From Euclidia mi (Eukaryota > Arthropoda > Insecta > Lepidoptera > Erebidae): a stretch of 64,000 nucleotides of DNA. The notes under the pieces are model-generated. The model saw only the letters and a program-made list of their open reading frames with translations, searched no databases and had not been told where the DNA came from. The translations under genes and the position numbers were made by a program. The DNA lies in assembly GCA_944739405.2 (NCBI GenBank), contig OX123190.2:22852807-22916806 (forward strand). Direction: 5' to 3'. Of this stretch, positions 1 through 10,710 are shown one piece after another. Position 1 is the stretch's first letter. Every line of letters begins with the position of its first letter.

Positions 1-729
1 ACATCCATCAGAGACGAGAATGGAAGTATAGTAAATGGTGAATTGTGCGTGCTGAAGAGATGGAAAGAGTATTTTGAAAGTTTATTTGAAAGAACGGCGA
101 TAGAGACACCGATAGCTGAAGTGAATTGTAATGGTAGCAATGATGAAAGCGTTATTGGCGTGGATGAGATCGTAAAGGCACTGGGAAGTATGAAAGTAGG
201 TAAGGCTGCAGGATATGATAGGATTACAGTCGAAATGCTGAAGGCTGGACAGGGCATCATAGTTGGTCAGTTGCAGCGGTTATATAACTTGTGTTGGAAC
301 ACCGGCCGAGTACCTAATGACTGGACCACAGCTGTGGTTGTGCCTCTTTATAAAGGAAAAGGCTCGCAACAAGACTGCAAAAACTATATAGGCATTAGCC
401 TTCTCAGCATTGTTGGCAAATTGTATGCAAAGGTACTTATTGAAAGAGTTATGGAAGTAACCGACAAGAAAATATGGGATGTACAAGCGGGATTCCGAAA
501 GGGTATGGAATGCACGGATCAGGTTTTTTCCTTGCGAAGCATAGCCGGAAAATGTTTGGCCAAAGGTCAAAAGGTCTATTGCGCATTCGTGGATTTGGAA
601 AAGGCTTACGATAAAGTGGTGAGGAATGAAATGTGGTCGGTGCTGTCAATGAACGGGGTGGACAGCAGCCTCATTCGAGCTCTGAAATCCCTTTATGAGG
701 ATTCTAGAGCTTGTGTGAGGATAAAATAA
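1..729 (+). pseudogene. RTE-like LINE reverse transcriptase, N-terminal part
   Basis: Reverse transcriptase of a non-LTR retrotransposon, which copies element RNA into DNA at a nicked target. The frame is open from the first base, so the ORF begins before the window; the ATG at 43 is internal. Visible family features are a linker with RWKEYFESLFE, then GKAAGYDRI, a YKGKGSQQDCKNY stretch and the catalytic motif A region AFVDLEKAYDKV with its first aspartate. The frame ends early at 727-729 because ATAAA is repeated at 721-730; the following ORF continues the same protein in another frame. The (TATG)n end and C-terminal style suggest RTE or a near relative, but the clade is inferred. Confidence 0.85.
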
Positions 730-730
730 A

Positions 731-1712
731 CGGGGCATACACTGACTGGTTTACCATCGATAAAGGTGTTAGACAGGGATGTGTAGCGTCGCCGTGGCTG
801 TTTAACCTCTTCATGGACAGTTGTTTGCAAGATTTAAGACATAGTGACTGCGGATTAAGGATGAATGGGTTACTCGTCAAATGCCTCCTTTATGCTGATG
901 ATCAGGTTATACTTGCATCTTCAACGGAGGAGTTGCAAGAGATGGTAACAATCATGCATCGTGCGTTAGAAAGGAAAGGAATGAAAGTGAATATAAGTAA
1001 AACGAAAGTTATGGTTTTTGAAAAGGAGGAATGCGTTACGGCTTGTAATGTTTTAATCGATGGACAGCGAGTGGAACAAGTGAATGAGTTTGTTTACTTA
1101 GGTACGTTATTTACAAGAGATGGTAAGAATGAAGCAGATATTGAAAGGAGAGTTAATGCAGGTAATAGTGTGAATGGAGCTCTGAAGGCGTTTATGAACA
1201 GTCAAAACGTGTCCAAAAAGGCACGTTTGGCTGTACATAGAGGTGTGTTAGTGCCTACCCTTATGTATGGTAGTGAAAGTTGGGTATGGCAGAAGAGATT
1301 TGAAAGTAGAATAAATGCTGTAGAAATGAGAGCACTGAGAAGTATGTGTGGTGTGTCTTTGACCGACACAGTAAAGAATTGTGTGATACGAGAGTGGTGT
1401 GGGGTAAAAGAAGATGTAGTGACAAGCATTGAGAAAGGCATGTTAAGATGGTTTGGGCACATGGAGAGGATGAATGACGATAGACTGACAAAGAAGATAT
1501 ATCAGGCTAGTGTGAATGGGACAGGACAAAGGGGAAGACCTAGGAGAACGTTCTCTGACCAGATTGGAGACATCCTGAAAAAAGGACAAGTCAGAAGTAC
1601 CCTTAACAGAAGAGCATGCATGAGAAACTTGATGGGAGTGAGTGAGGTATGTCAGGATCGTTGCAAATGGCGTTCCGTAGTCTCTGCCTACCCCTCCGGG
1701 AAACAGGCGTGA
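731..1712 (+). pseudogene. RTE-like LINE reverse transcriptase, C-terminal part
   Basis: Continuation of the reverse transcriptase after the frameshift at 721-730. It has motif B (GVRQGCVASPWLFNLFMD), the catalytic YADD box (LLYADDQVILAS) and the C-terminal region with MYGSESWVW, RWFGHMERM and RGRPRRTF. The stop at 1710-1712 lies directly before the element's tail. No other break is visible in this part, so the copy looks fairly young. A second copy of the same C-terminal region lies on the minus strand at 7992-9187. Confidence 0.85.
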
Positions 1713-1715
1713 GTC

Positions 1716-1735
1716 TATGTATGTATGTATGTATG
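1716..1735 (+). repeat. (TATG)5 tail of the RTE-like LINE
   Basis: Five exact TATG units follow the LINE stop codon by three bases. Simple-repeat tails instead of poly(A) are typical of RTE-type elements. The block just upstream (CTCTGCCTAC to CAGGCGTGAGTC) recurs at the ends of other repeats in the window. Confidence 0.85.
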
Positions 1736-3875
1736 AACAGTCATTTAACTATCGTAATCGCATCTTTGTTAGCATGTGCTTTATTGGCAGCGAATCTAAA
1801 GAACTGACCGCAGTGCCGAGTTAAATAGCAATGCTAATTCGTTCTGTCAAAGAGAAAAGCTTTTATTTTAACTTGACATCAAGGATTAGTAGTTTTTAGT
1901 GTAGAATTATGTGCCTTCGACCTTTGACTGCATAACCAAATTTGACATACTGTAAATTCAACATTATTGATCACATTAAATTTGTGCATTGCTAATGGTT
2001 GTACGCTTAGATTTCACTACAAAAAATAAAATAATTTTAACTATTATTTCTGTTACTTCTACAATGTTTTTGTTACTGATTACATTTTCATTCTTACATG
2101 CTGTGCACGGTATACTATGTCAATTCGTAACATCTTCTATAACTTTGAGCCTTATATGTTGCAACATTTAGAGGCTCAGGTGCTATTTCGAGTCACCCAA
2201 GCAACCTCCCTCATAGAAACGGTGCCGTCATAATTAATTATACTTTCTTTAAAAAGTAAATAAATTATCGTCCCAAATAGGCTCAGTCGGTAATGACGCG
2301 TTTTTGTCAAAAAAAGTAATTAATTGGCTGCGACCGTCATACGGCAAAAATACATTTGCCTTGTATTTTATAAAAATAGATAGCTCTTTTAAAAAGCTGT
2401 CATTATGGAGGACATTTAAACCTTCGACTAAATAATTATTTAAATATGAAATGCCATGAGGTTTGTTATATGAATTATTTTGGGTAAAGGAGCGTTATAA
2501 AATCATATTATATCTTGTGGCAGTCCTTATTAGTATATTAGGTTCTAATTACAAAATTGTCAGCATCTAGCTTAATATACGAAACCACTAGGAGGTGTCG
2601 TGTTTAGCATGAAACCACTAATTTGTTCATATATTAGGCTCAGAAATTCATGTTGTTGAAAATCTGGTAATAATTGAAGTATAAACGTCTCAATGTGTGG
2701 GTATATTAAGTTGCTTCGTTTATATTATAACTTGTCTGTTGGTAGATGGTAACTTTGTTTAACTCATAAGACTATCGTTATACCTACTTCGGTACTGAAT
2801 TGTGAAATATTTTTTATATATTCAATGTGTATTCAAAGGTATACTTTCCTATATTTAGACGCCCACCAAACACAATAAATTCAAAAGTGGATTAAAACCT
2901 ATCTAGTTTAATTCACTTTTATAATACTCTTTATGCATACGCGTCGGTTTACGGCCATTTTCAATATTCAATCCATACATGGATTTTGAGATTCGAGATT
3001 CGTGTTTGACATATTTTGTAAGTAGCTTATGTCAAAAACGAATCTAAAATCTACAGGTCTATCTATAGATCGAATACTGAATTCCGTAGTTGGCGCGCCT
3101 CTAGTAATCTTGAGATAATGGGGAGTGCAATCTGGTTGTGTCTCTTGCGTCTCCACATTTTCTTACTTTATTCATGAGACATACCCAAACGTATACTTGT
3201 TATTTTTAAATCCTGCTTCCTTCTTACATTCTACAAAAAATGATTTAATAATATTATTTTTCTATCTTATTCTATTGTCACGAAACCATTTTCAACTAAT
3301 ATAATTAAATTCATAATTCTCACAATGTTTGTTTTAACTCTGAAAAGATTCCAAAGCTTTCAGACGTGTCCCTATTTAAGCCCTAACTTCAGAGGCAGGT
3401 GGAAGTTATAATGCACTTTGAGTTAACTTGGGAGATATGAGCAAGTTTTCAGTGGTGTGCCTTCGTTCCTACTCTGTTTTATGACCCATCACCCTAATGT
3501 CGAGTCGTAAAGATAAAGACATTAGCTATTATAATGTAATGTTTGTTTTGCTGCTTGCTTGTTTGTTTAGCTGGTTTTGTTTACGTAAAAATGGCACTTG
3601 TACAGTTTCAGGTGGCGCTATAATCTACAAGGAACTCTTATAGTTTATTCGTATTCACTCCGTCTAAATGCGCTTTGACTCCGAGAAGACAAATGCATCG
3701 AGCATGATATGATTGGCAAATTACATGATTACTTATTTCAGATTTGGTCAAATTACATTTTGGAGAGAAAGATAATTATGCTTTTATTCGCTTTTTAAGA
3801 ACATTGAACACGCTTTTATAAAACACGTCCTAAATAAAAACAAAAGCTAGATAAGGTACTTAAAAGCAATTTTTA
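1736..3875. other. No recognised feature
   Basis: AT-rich DNA with no convincing coding potential. The only ORF above 60 codons (1989-2171) is low-complexity and hydrophobic without recognisable motifs. I see no terminal repeats or tails here. Confidence 0.5.
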
Positions 3876-3950
3876 GGTTCCGTAGCCAAATGGAAAAAAG
3901 CGGAACCCTTACATGTTCACCATATCTGTCTGTCTGTTTATTAGACTTAG
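3876..3950 (+). repeat. Lepidopteran dispersed repeat fragment
   Basis: The stretch reads GGTTCCGTAGCCAAATGG, then CGGAACCCTTA and a CTGTCTGTCTG run. I recognise this combination as a common short repeat in moth and butterfly genomes. Its class is not known to me and its boundaries are approximate. Confidence 0.5.
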
Positions 3951-4003
3951 GTTTACCAAATACGTTGGATGGTTAAGCTCCCGCCTTACTTAAGTATATA
4001 CCT

Positions 4004-4463
4004 TTTTTTTTTTTTTTGTTCACTACGGTGGTAAAACTCTCCTTATGAGTCATCTCAACTCCGCCAACCCAGCCATTAGAACGGCTGGGCTTGGGACTGG
4101 CGGAGGAGGTATGTGGAGGCTCTCCCCTACAGGCGTTCGGGGCATACCCACTAAAAACCACCGCGGTGTCCCTACGGGTCCCGTTTGTTGGCGGGGTCAC
4201 GCGATTCGCGATTAGCATACTTTCTCGCGACCCCGCCCGGGATTGGCCCGCCGTTTGTGTTGGCGGGCCCCGTCTCGTTATGATCTCGCAATCATCCATC
4301 AAACTTCTTGCATCCATCAAACTTCTCGCATCCATCACCTCACAAAGCTACTTGGGAGGCGGCGAGGACACGCGCCGCCTCCCGCCCTTTGGCGGACAGG
4401 GAGCGGCCCCAGCGCTCACCGTCCGCAGGCACTGAATTTAGGGTGGTCGGAGGTCGTCTCTTG
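4004..4463 (-). mobile_element. Structured GC-rich retroposon, copy A
   Basis: A poly(T) run from 4004 marks a poly(A) tail on the minus strand. The insertion is bounded by a perfect 12-bp target duplication AAGTATATACCT (3992-4003 and 4464-4475), so it was retroposed. It is GC-rich against AT-rich surroundings and packed with helices: 4190-4198 with 4229-4237, 4245-4252 with 4262-4269, and 4354-4364 with 4373-4383 (loop AGGACACG). Positions 4290-4336 hold three near-copies of a 17-bp unit containing CATCCATCAAACTTCT. Two relatives lie at 19573-19775 and 25859-26472. It may be a 5'-truncated LINE 3' UTR (R1-type would fit) or a SINE-like element. ORFs across it look incidental. Confidence 0.75.
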
Positions 4464-4475
4464 AAGTATATACCT

Positions 4476-5367
4476 ACTATTATTATACTACTATACTATG
4501 AGTGTATTTATTGTTCTAAATGTGGGTAAATAAAAATAAGTTAAGATGGCAAATTTTTCACTCCTACCTAAGAACATTTTCCCAGGTGCCGTGAAGAATT
4601 AAGCGTTACCACACGAACTAGTAGTCGGGATAACAAAGAACTAGACAGCTAGCACACCATGCCACTCGATAATAGAGTACCTGTTTCGCTATTTGGGTAC
4701 GAAAAACGAATCGTCAAAACATAGCATTATTTTTCTAAAACGCACAGCAAAAGCAACTACTAGCAACATCGATATATCATAATAGTTTTTCGCAACTACA
4801 TAGTTACAGTGACACTTTGGTCAATATTATTTGGAGGTCAGCTGGGTTTGATTTCGCCGTAGTAAGTACCAAGGTAATGTCTTGTCATCCATCTATCAGG
4901 TTTGCCCTTGGCAATGGCAGATTAATGGACTGTGCTCCATCAATCCCCGTTTTATTGGTAATAGAATCGCTTGTAATTACTGATCACGATATATGTAATA
5001 TATGACGTTATATCCAATCTTATTTATTTATTTATTTTAGGACCACCAGTGGTTATTACAAAAATGCATGCACAATAATAAAATACAATAAAATGTTAGT
5101 TACTTGCATAACCTTTTCACACAATCTTGGTACTATTATAATGTGAAAGTTTGTGCGGATATTTGTTACTCTTTCAATAAAAAAGTAGTGAAAGTATTTT
5201 GAATCACGATTTTATCGATTGTCACGCAGGTATTGAGCCGGTTGAAAAGGTTTGGAAGGTAGTAGAGCCCTTCTGATTTCAGCATGTAAGGGCCGTCTCG
5301 ACCGGGGAAGTACTACCCTCTCACAGAAAATCGACGTAAAGTAACAGTACTTACACTGTTGCGTTTC
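4476..5367. other. No recognised feature
   Basis: AT-rich spacer. A short TTTATTTATTTATTTTAGG run near 5024 could be the end of an old LINE copy, but nothing else supports this. Confidence 0.4.
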
Positions 5368-5580
5368 GTTCGGTGAGTGAGAGTGCCGAAGGCCCTATCT
5401 TCTATTCCTTCTCTCTCAACCCACTCCTCATCCTATCCCTTTTTCCAACCCCAAGTGGGCGCAACGCACTTCTGAATCCTCTGGTGTTGCTTGTGTCCAT
5501 GGGCGGCGGTAATTGCTTATTACCATCAGGCGATCCGTCTGCTCGTTTGCCACCTATTACTATAAAAAAAGAAAAAAGGT
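5368..5580 (+). repeat. Lepidopteran dispersed repeat, copy 1
   Basis: Contains GTGTCCATGGGCGGCGGTAA, then CATCAGGCGATCCGTCTGC and TCGTTTGCCACC, ending in an A-rich tract. The same order of motifs is present in reverse orientation at 54672-54830. I recognise it as a common lepidopteran interspersed repeat; the A-rich end fits retroposition. ORFs over it (for example 5373-5591) are incidental. Confidence 0.6.
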
Positions 5581-5689
5581 TATGTATATGAACATCATAT
5601 CTAATATTACTATTATTGTAATGCAAAAATTTGTGTGGATATTTGTTATTCTTTCACGTTAGAACTACTCAGAAAAATAGCTAGACATC

Positions 5690-5870
5690 TCCCGCAGCGT
5701 GGTCTGCGTGAGCTCTTCGTCTAATAAACCACCCTAAGGAATCACACTATCTATTGGTAAAAACCGGACGAAAATCCATTTAGTAGTTTTTGAGTTTATC
5801 ACGTTCATTATAGACATACAGGAAGGAAGGTAGACTTCATTTTAATATATGTGTAGAAAGGTACCTAGGT
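5690..5870 (+). repeat. Non-autonomous Helitron-like repeat fragment
   Basis: The run AAAAACCGGACGAAAATCCA, then TTTAGTAGTTTTTGAGTTTA and ATAGACATACAGGAAGG resembles the interior of short lepidopteran repeats that begin with the GCTGTGCCCGCGACTTCG head seen at 7789. No terminus is preserved. The assignment is by recollection of the family, not by boundaries. Confidence 0.4.
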
Positions 5871-7785
5871 ACATGTGAATAACAAATGGGATGAGTACCT
5901 TTTAAAGTATCTTATTCTTATATGGTTGATTTCTTTTTACAAAATAAAATAAGCGAGATAAATTTGCCCACGGCAAACGTACCAAATTATACAATTTGTG
6001 ATTGATTGTTGATTGATTTATTCGACATCAGCCTTTCCCACCATCAAGCATAATTGTAAAAATGCTTTTAACACATTTGTCTGCTTGTTTATCATCATGG
6101 CTGACCTATAGAGCCATCTCCTGACGTAAAATAATACGCTAGTAAAGTAGGTATCTAATCAAAGTCATGCTCGTCAGGTGAACAAATAGAAACTTAGAGC
6201 ATGTTTTAATTAGTTTCGGTAGGTTGTTGATAATTATTATTAATACCGTTTAATAACATAAGTGTGATCAGGACATCTCGTTAAGTAAATTATTGGCTCG
6301 CAAGTTAATTTTATCCTTATAAGCTTTCCTCCATAATTATGACACGTTTTGGCACACAGAAACACAGCGTCTTCAGTCGCCATGCTTGAAAGACGCAATC
6401 AAACTACACAACTTAGAATTTCCAACATGTACATACCCAGTATTGGATACGTGTACCTCGTGTAGTTCTAAAGACATTAATTAAAGGAGCCTGCCAGCAC
6501 TAGAAGGCGCCTCTAGGAGATCAGACAAGCAACAACAAACGTCCAAAATACTTAGACCCTTCACGTCTCATCTCCTATAACAAAGAACGTATTTACCGAC
6601 GGAAAGCACCGCCACTCGGGGCTCTAAGTATAATGGAAGATCTTGGTACACACGCGTCCAATAGACTAGTTTAATTATAACACGCTCCTAATAAATGACA
6701 CTATCTTTACAGAGCTTAGTTTGGAACTGGGTGAGGCTGTTGTAATTTTCATAATAATTCGCTTGAATCACGAGTAATTCAAAAGTTCTTTGCGTATTTT
6801 ACGATCGCCGAGAAGGATGACAAACGGAAAATATCGCTGAATGTATCGATATTTGTGTTGACATATGCAAAATGAGATACTCGGAAAAACATGGAGACTG
6901 TGAAAAGTTTAAACGCATTTTATATGTGACGCTGTTGACAAATATCGGCGGGTTGTCATCAATCACAAGTACTGAGCGAGAATAGATAAATTAATGAAGC
7001 ATTTTTCCGAATGGACTCTGTCGAACGTCGAACGTAAAATGTTGATATTGGAGCGACATAATAGGCAGCAATGTACTACGCAAAGTCATGTTTATCTTGA
7101 CATCAGTTGCCCAGCACAGCGCGGACGCAGAGGAATAAAGTTTGCTGTAGTCGGATTGCTTCAATATTTCAACAAATATTGATAGGATGAGAGTCGTAAC
7201 AAAATGTACTAAGTTATTTCTGTGTAATAGCTGTTACAGACAACTTTGTTGGATCAGTCTTCAGATTTATTCAATAGATGGAAAGGATGATGCAAATGTG
7301 AAATGGTTTCGTTTAATCTTGCTATGTTTTCTTTTACAGTCGTCTCGTCGATATTATATGTACCTTCTAAATATCTTTCTACTGAGATTAATATACTTAC
7401 AAGTATTTTTAACAAGCGATGAGGTCGTAAATACGAGTATGTAGCCACTTTAAAAGGTATAATTTGAATATTTCATTTGATTTGTGTCTAGAAACTATAA
7501 AGTCTATAATAAGTGTGTCCTTTAATAGTATATCTATTGCTTGCCGTTTGGTGATAATGGATTCTGTCATATCATAATTAGGTATTAATCTGTTTACTTT
7601 TGAATCCACAAGAGTAGAATTATACTATATAGCACTAGGATTCTATGAATAAAATAAGGCGAATAAGGTGGACTTTTTATGCATTTGCATGACATTGTTT
7701 ATCTAGTTCATTCTGTTAGCTGATGTCATACCGCTCTATTGTGCTAAGTAAAAACATGATTTTATGAAAGTATTTTTATTAAAGA
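5871..7785. other. No recognised feature
   Basis: AT-rich DNA with only short ORFs of unremarkable composition (for example 7187-7444). No terminal repeats, tails or coding similarity recognised. Confidence 0.45.
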
Positions 7786-7912
7786 CTAGCTGTGCCCGCG
7801 ACTTCGTTCGCGTAAATGTTGGAATTTAATTAGCATGACATTTATGCTAAGAGTATATATTATTTATTACTTTTATATGTAGGTATATTATATACCTAAT
7901 AGGTATGTATCT

Positions 7913-7965
7913 TTAGAGAATTTCTTTATACTTACACAACATTAACTGTTTTACCACCTTCACAT
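7913..7965 (-). pseudogene. Helitron helicase, C-terminal tail
   Basis: Minus-strand codons spell KTVNVV and then KEIL before a stop at 7915-7913, in two frames separated by a small shift. This resembles the usual end of lepidopteran Helitron helicases. It lies 120 bp from the Helitron 3' hairpin, where the protein should end. Very short and already broken. Confidence 0.5.
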
Positions 7966-7991
7966 AGAACATACATGATACATACATACAA

Positions 7992-8276
7992 TCACGCCTG
8001 TTTCCCGGACGAGTAGGCAGAGACCATGGAACGCCATTTGCAACGATCCTGACATACCTCTCTTGCTTCATTCACTCCCATCAAGTTTCTCATGCATGCT
8101 CTTCTGTTTAGGGTACTTCTGATCTGGCCTTTTTGTAGGATGTCTCCAATCTGATCAGAGAACGTCCGCCTAGGTATTCCACTTCGTCCTGTCCCATTAA
8201 CACTTGCCTTATATATCTTCTTTGTCAGTCTTTCGTCATCCATCCTCTCCATGTGTCCAAACCATCTCAACATGCC
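7992..8276 (-). pseudogene. RTE-like LINE reverse transcriptase C-terminus
   Basis: Encodes the C-terminal segment beginning LRWFGHMERM, with RRTFSDQIGDILQ, LNRRACMRNLMG and the final SGKQA. It is closely similar to the copy at 1440-1712 but has an extra residue pair near NEARE. No catalytic motif is included because the copy is 5' truncated. Confidence 0.8.
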
Positions 8277-9018
8277 TGTACAGTTTACCTGTACAAAACG
8301 CTTACTCGGCATTTACATTATATGCGCGACACCGTTGCATCGGTGTAGTACCTATCATTTTACTACGAATAGTAAAAGTCATGTTGTGGAGAGGACCTTG
8401 TGACCGCACACCTTGCCCAGACGCAGCCGTGCCGCGGGAGGCATGCTGCGAGGTAGGCGTGCCCTCTCTACAGCAGTTCAAAAAAAGTAATAGTGCAATT
8501 TGTCAAACTGTGAATGAAGTGATCAGGCCAATAGAGTGCGTACCAAGTGAAATCAAAAGATTAGAGTTAAGTGTAGACGTGGAGACCTTCCCTACTCCTC
8601 TTAGGTCGCGATTTAATGAACTTTAAACATACTCGCAGCTATAAGTAGGTACTAACAATATAAATTGTTCATTATCATTCTATGTATCATCTAATTTCAA
8701 TATTATATCATTTAGTGTAAGAATTCATTTTATTTTTCATTGTTTTTATAGATTCTTTATCATTATACTGATATCATCTTTTGAGTGAGCAGGATGTACA
8801 GTTTACCTACCTGTACAAAATGCTTGCTCGGCATTTACATTAAATGCGCGACACCGTTGCATCGGTGTAGTACCTATCATTTTATTACGAATAAATCAGT
8901 TCACTTACAGCATTCAGCTCGGGCGGTTTCTTTTATCATTCCTAATCGACCCTATATCATTTTTATATCATTATCATATCATTATACATGTCAGCAGTAT
9001 GCGTATATACTACCGACA
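8277..9018 (+). mobile_element. Small internally deleted LTR retrotransposon
   Basis: Bounded by a perfect 5-bp target duplication ATGCC (8272-8276 and 9019-9023) with TG...CA ends. A 224-bp 3' LTR (8795-9018) starts TGTACAGTTTACC; the same start is repeated at 8277-8371 (about 95 bp, a few differences and a 4-bp gap), after which the 5' copy jumps into non-LTR sequence. This is best read as an element whose 5' LTR end and most internal sequence were deleted. The TG/CA ends and 5-bp duplication fit LTR elements. Orientation is assigned from the more complete right-hand LTR and is not certain. Confidence 0.65.
8381..8626 (+). CDS. Unrecognised ORF inside the small LTR element
   Basis: An 81-codon open frame between the two LTR pieces, starting at ATG 8381 and ending at 8624-8626. 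The N-terminal third is cysteine-rich (PCDRTPCPD, ACCEVGVP) and the rest is charged (VIRPIECVPSEIKRLE). Its position before the 3' LTR would fit the end of a pol or gag frame, but I recognise no domain. It may be only a fragment. Confidence 0.3.
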   Translation: MLWRGPCDRTPCPDAAVPREACCEVGVPSLQQFKKSNSAICQTVNEVIRPIECVPSEIKRLELSVDVETFPTPLRSRFNEL

Positions 9019-9187
9019 ATGCCTTTCCCGATGCTTGTCACTACATCTTCTTTTACCGCACACCACTCTCGTATCACACAATTTTTTACTCTGTCGGTCA
9101 TAGACACACCACACATACTTCTCAGTGCTCTCATTTCTACACCATTAAATACCTGCCATACCCAACTTTCATTACCATACATAGGAC
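9019..9187 (-). pseudogene. RTE-like LINE fragment upstream of the LTR insertion
   Basis: Minus-strand frame with NESWVW, RALRSMCGVSMTD and NCVIREWCAVKEDVV, matching the LINE copy at about 1266-1440. It is the direct continuation of 7992-8276 once the LTR insertion is removed. The break at 9187 is the 5' truncation point of this copy. Confidence 0.75.
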
Positions 9188-9221
9188 ATGTAAATTATTT
9201 TTACCGATCATGTGAAAAGTA

Positions 9222-9310
9222 ACATGTTCGGATGTCGATTCCAGCTGTTTCAAGTGTCTGTCCCTGCGATTTATTTAGAAAATACACACAGGACTACGAC
9301 TATCCAGCCC
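9222..9310 (-). pseudogene. Helitron helicase motif fragment
   Basis: The minus strand encodes NKSQGQTLETAGIDIRTC followed by YFSHD, a recognisable helicase motif of Helitron Rep-helicase (PIF1-like). Downstream frames are stopped. It lies just outside the inserted LINE, on the same strand as the Helitron 3' end at 7786. Confidence 0.7.
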
Positions 9311-9903
9311 TGCCGAAAGTAAGATAGCCCCGTTGAGTAATTCAAGAGGTATCTGAATTCAGGGCGCAGTCTCCCGCTCGGAGATTCCCACGTACGTGAC
9401 GTGAGGAGTGGGAAATTGGGAATAATGAGACACCTGTATAAGAACAGAACACGAACGAACGAAAGAAATCAAAGAAACTCGATAACATTCAACAATCTTA
9501 AACTCATAAGGAACGTCAAATATCAAATCCAAGTATTTCAACGACGATGAAAGCAAATTATCCGAGAACCTGATCAATCCTCAGAGAATCTTAACACCTC
9601 CATTTAGAAAATGACGTCATTTGTCAACGCCATCTATGTTTACATATACAAACCGACCGAGATAGAAAATAATAATTATGGACTAATCGACAATTGTATT
9701 AAAAATATAAATATTAAATGTATTTATCATTTAAAATAAATAATAATGAAATGATTATATAACTATTACATAAACATAATAATTTGAAATACATGAGATT
9801 GACCGTTTAAATTAAGTGGACATTGTAATAAATTTTGTCACAGAGACTTTTTGTTTATGAAAGTGCCGAATGTTATACTCTATTATTTTTAATTACAGAA
9901 ATA
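9311..9903. other. No recognised feature
   Basis: Probably the continuation of the Helitron remnant at first, then AT-rich spacer from about 9600. I find no further helicase motifs, terminal repeat or tail. Confidence 0.35.
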
Positions 9904-10238
9904 TAGGGTAAACTATAGTAATGTTGGCACCCCCCCAATGATTGGCACTCTGCTGAATTATTCTGAATATTAGGAAAATCTTATAATTATTATTATGTCA
10001 CAGAAATAAATTCATAAGCAGGATTAACCAATTTTTTATACACAAAATAAATATTTAAATCTTAACTATGAACCATTTTTCTTTAACAACTGTTTAAAAA
10101 AGGTTTAGGAAAATTGCCTAAAAAATTAATGAAATGTTTAGGTTAGGTAGTTACTTTCCGAAGCGAAAAAATATATTTTTACACAAAAGTACCTATTTAT
10201 TTGTATCTGTTATCTTCATTTAAGCTTAACCCTAGATT

Positions 10239-10433
10239 ACTAACCTTCGTCAATTTGACTACGTGGGTTTGTTTAAATCGTGCTAACTTTAGCGCGCGCG
10301 ATCGCACTGCTTCCACACTTTAGATAATCTCAGTCGACCCGTTGCCCCCCCGACTGACGGTAGTGTTTTGAGTGGGGGGGCACCGTGAGCGCCGTTCCAG
10401 CAACCATGGGTCGTCAGATTGACGAAGGTTAGT
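10239..10433. mobile_element. MITE-like inverted-repeat element, 195 bp
   Basis: Ends are inverted copies: ACTAACCTTCGTCAATTTGAC at the left and its complement with one mismatch at 10413-10433. It contains a G/C homopolymer-rich core. A partial inverted copy of the left flank recurs at 11893-11925. No coding capacity. Confidence 0.5.
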
Positions 10434-10710
10434 ATTAACGTAACATTTTGTCTTATTTAGTTGGTGAACTCTTGCGTTTTTTTTGTTTTGTTTATTTATT
10501 TTCTTTGCGAAAATAATGCGTCTGATGTGCCTCCTACCTAAAAAAGTAAAATATAAGCCTTGTGTCCCTCCGCAAAGCGAAGGATGACTAAAAGTAGTTG
10601 CACCCAGAGCAATAAATCGTAGTGCGGGGAGCACAAACTTGACGTTTGTCACAAATGTATAACTTGATAGATTCTTACCAAAATTTTTGTTTCATTACTT
10701 TATTTACATA

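Larger units (their letters stand above)
7967..9187 (-). mobile_element. RTE-like LINE copy, 5'-truncated and interrupted
   Basis: Minus-strand copy of the element at 1-1735. A (CATA)n tract near 7967-7990 is its tail; the 5' truncation point is at about 9187, directly next to Helitron helicase sequence. The body is split by a small LTR element (8277-9018). The pieces 7992-8276 and 9019-9187 are adjacent in the uninterrupted copy, as shown by the ATGCC duplicated at the junction. Confidence 0.8.
7786..9310 (-). mobile_element. Helitron remnant, 3' end and helicase fragments
   Basis: Helitrons are rolling-circle transposons with a Rep-helicase. On the minus strand the element ends in CTAG (7786-7789) followed by T, preceded by a hairpin with CGCGA/TCGCG arms (7797-7801 and 7808-7812): the canonical 3' structure. 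Upstream are a helicase C-terminal tail (7913-7965) and helicase motif NKSQGQT (9222-9275). The two protein pieces are separated by an inserted LINE (7967-9187). The 5' end was not found, so the right boundary is only the last recognised piece. Confidence 0.7.

Noticed and set aside
4091..4529. ORFs in the first structured retroposon
   Set aside because: They cross a poly(T) end or target duplication and lack domains.
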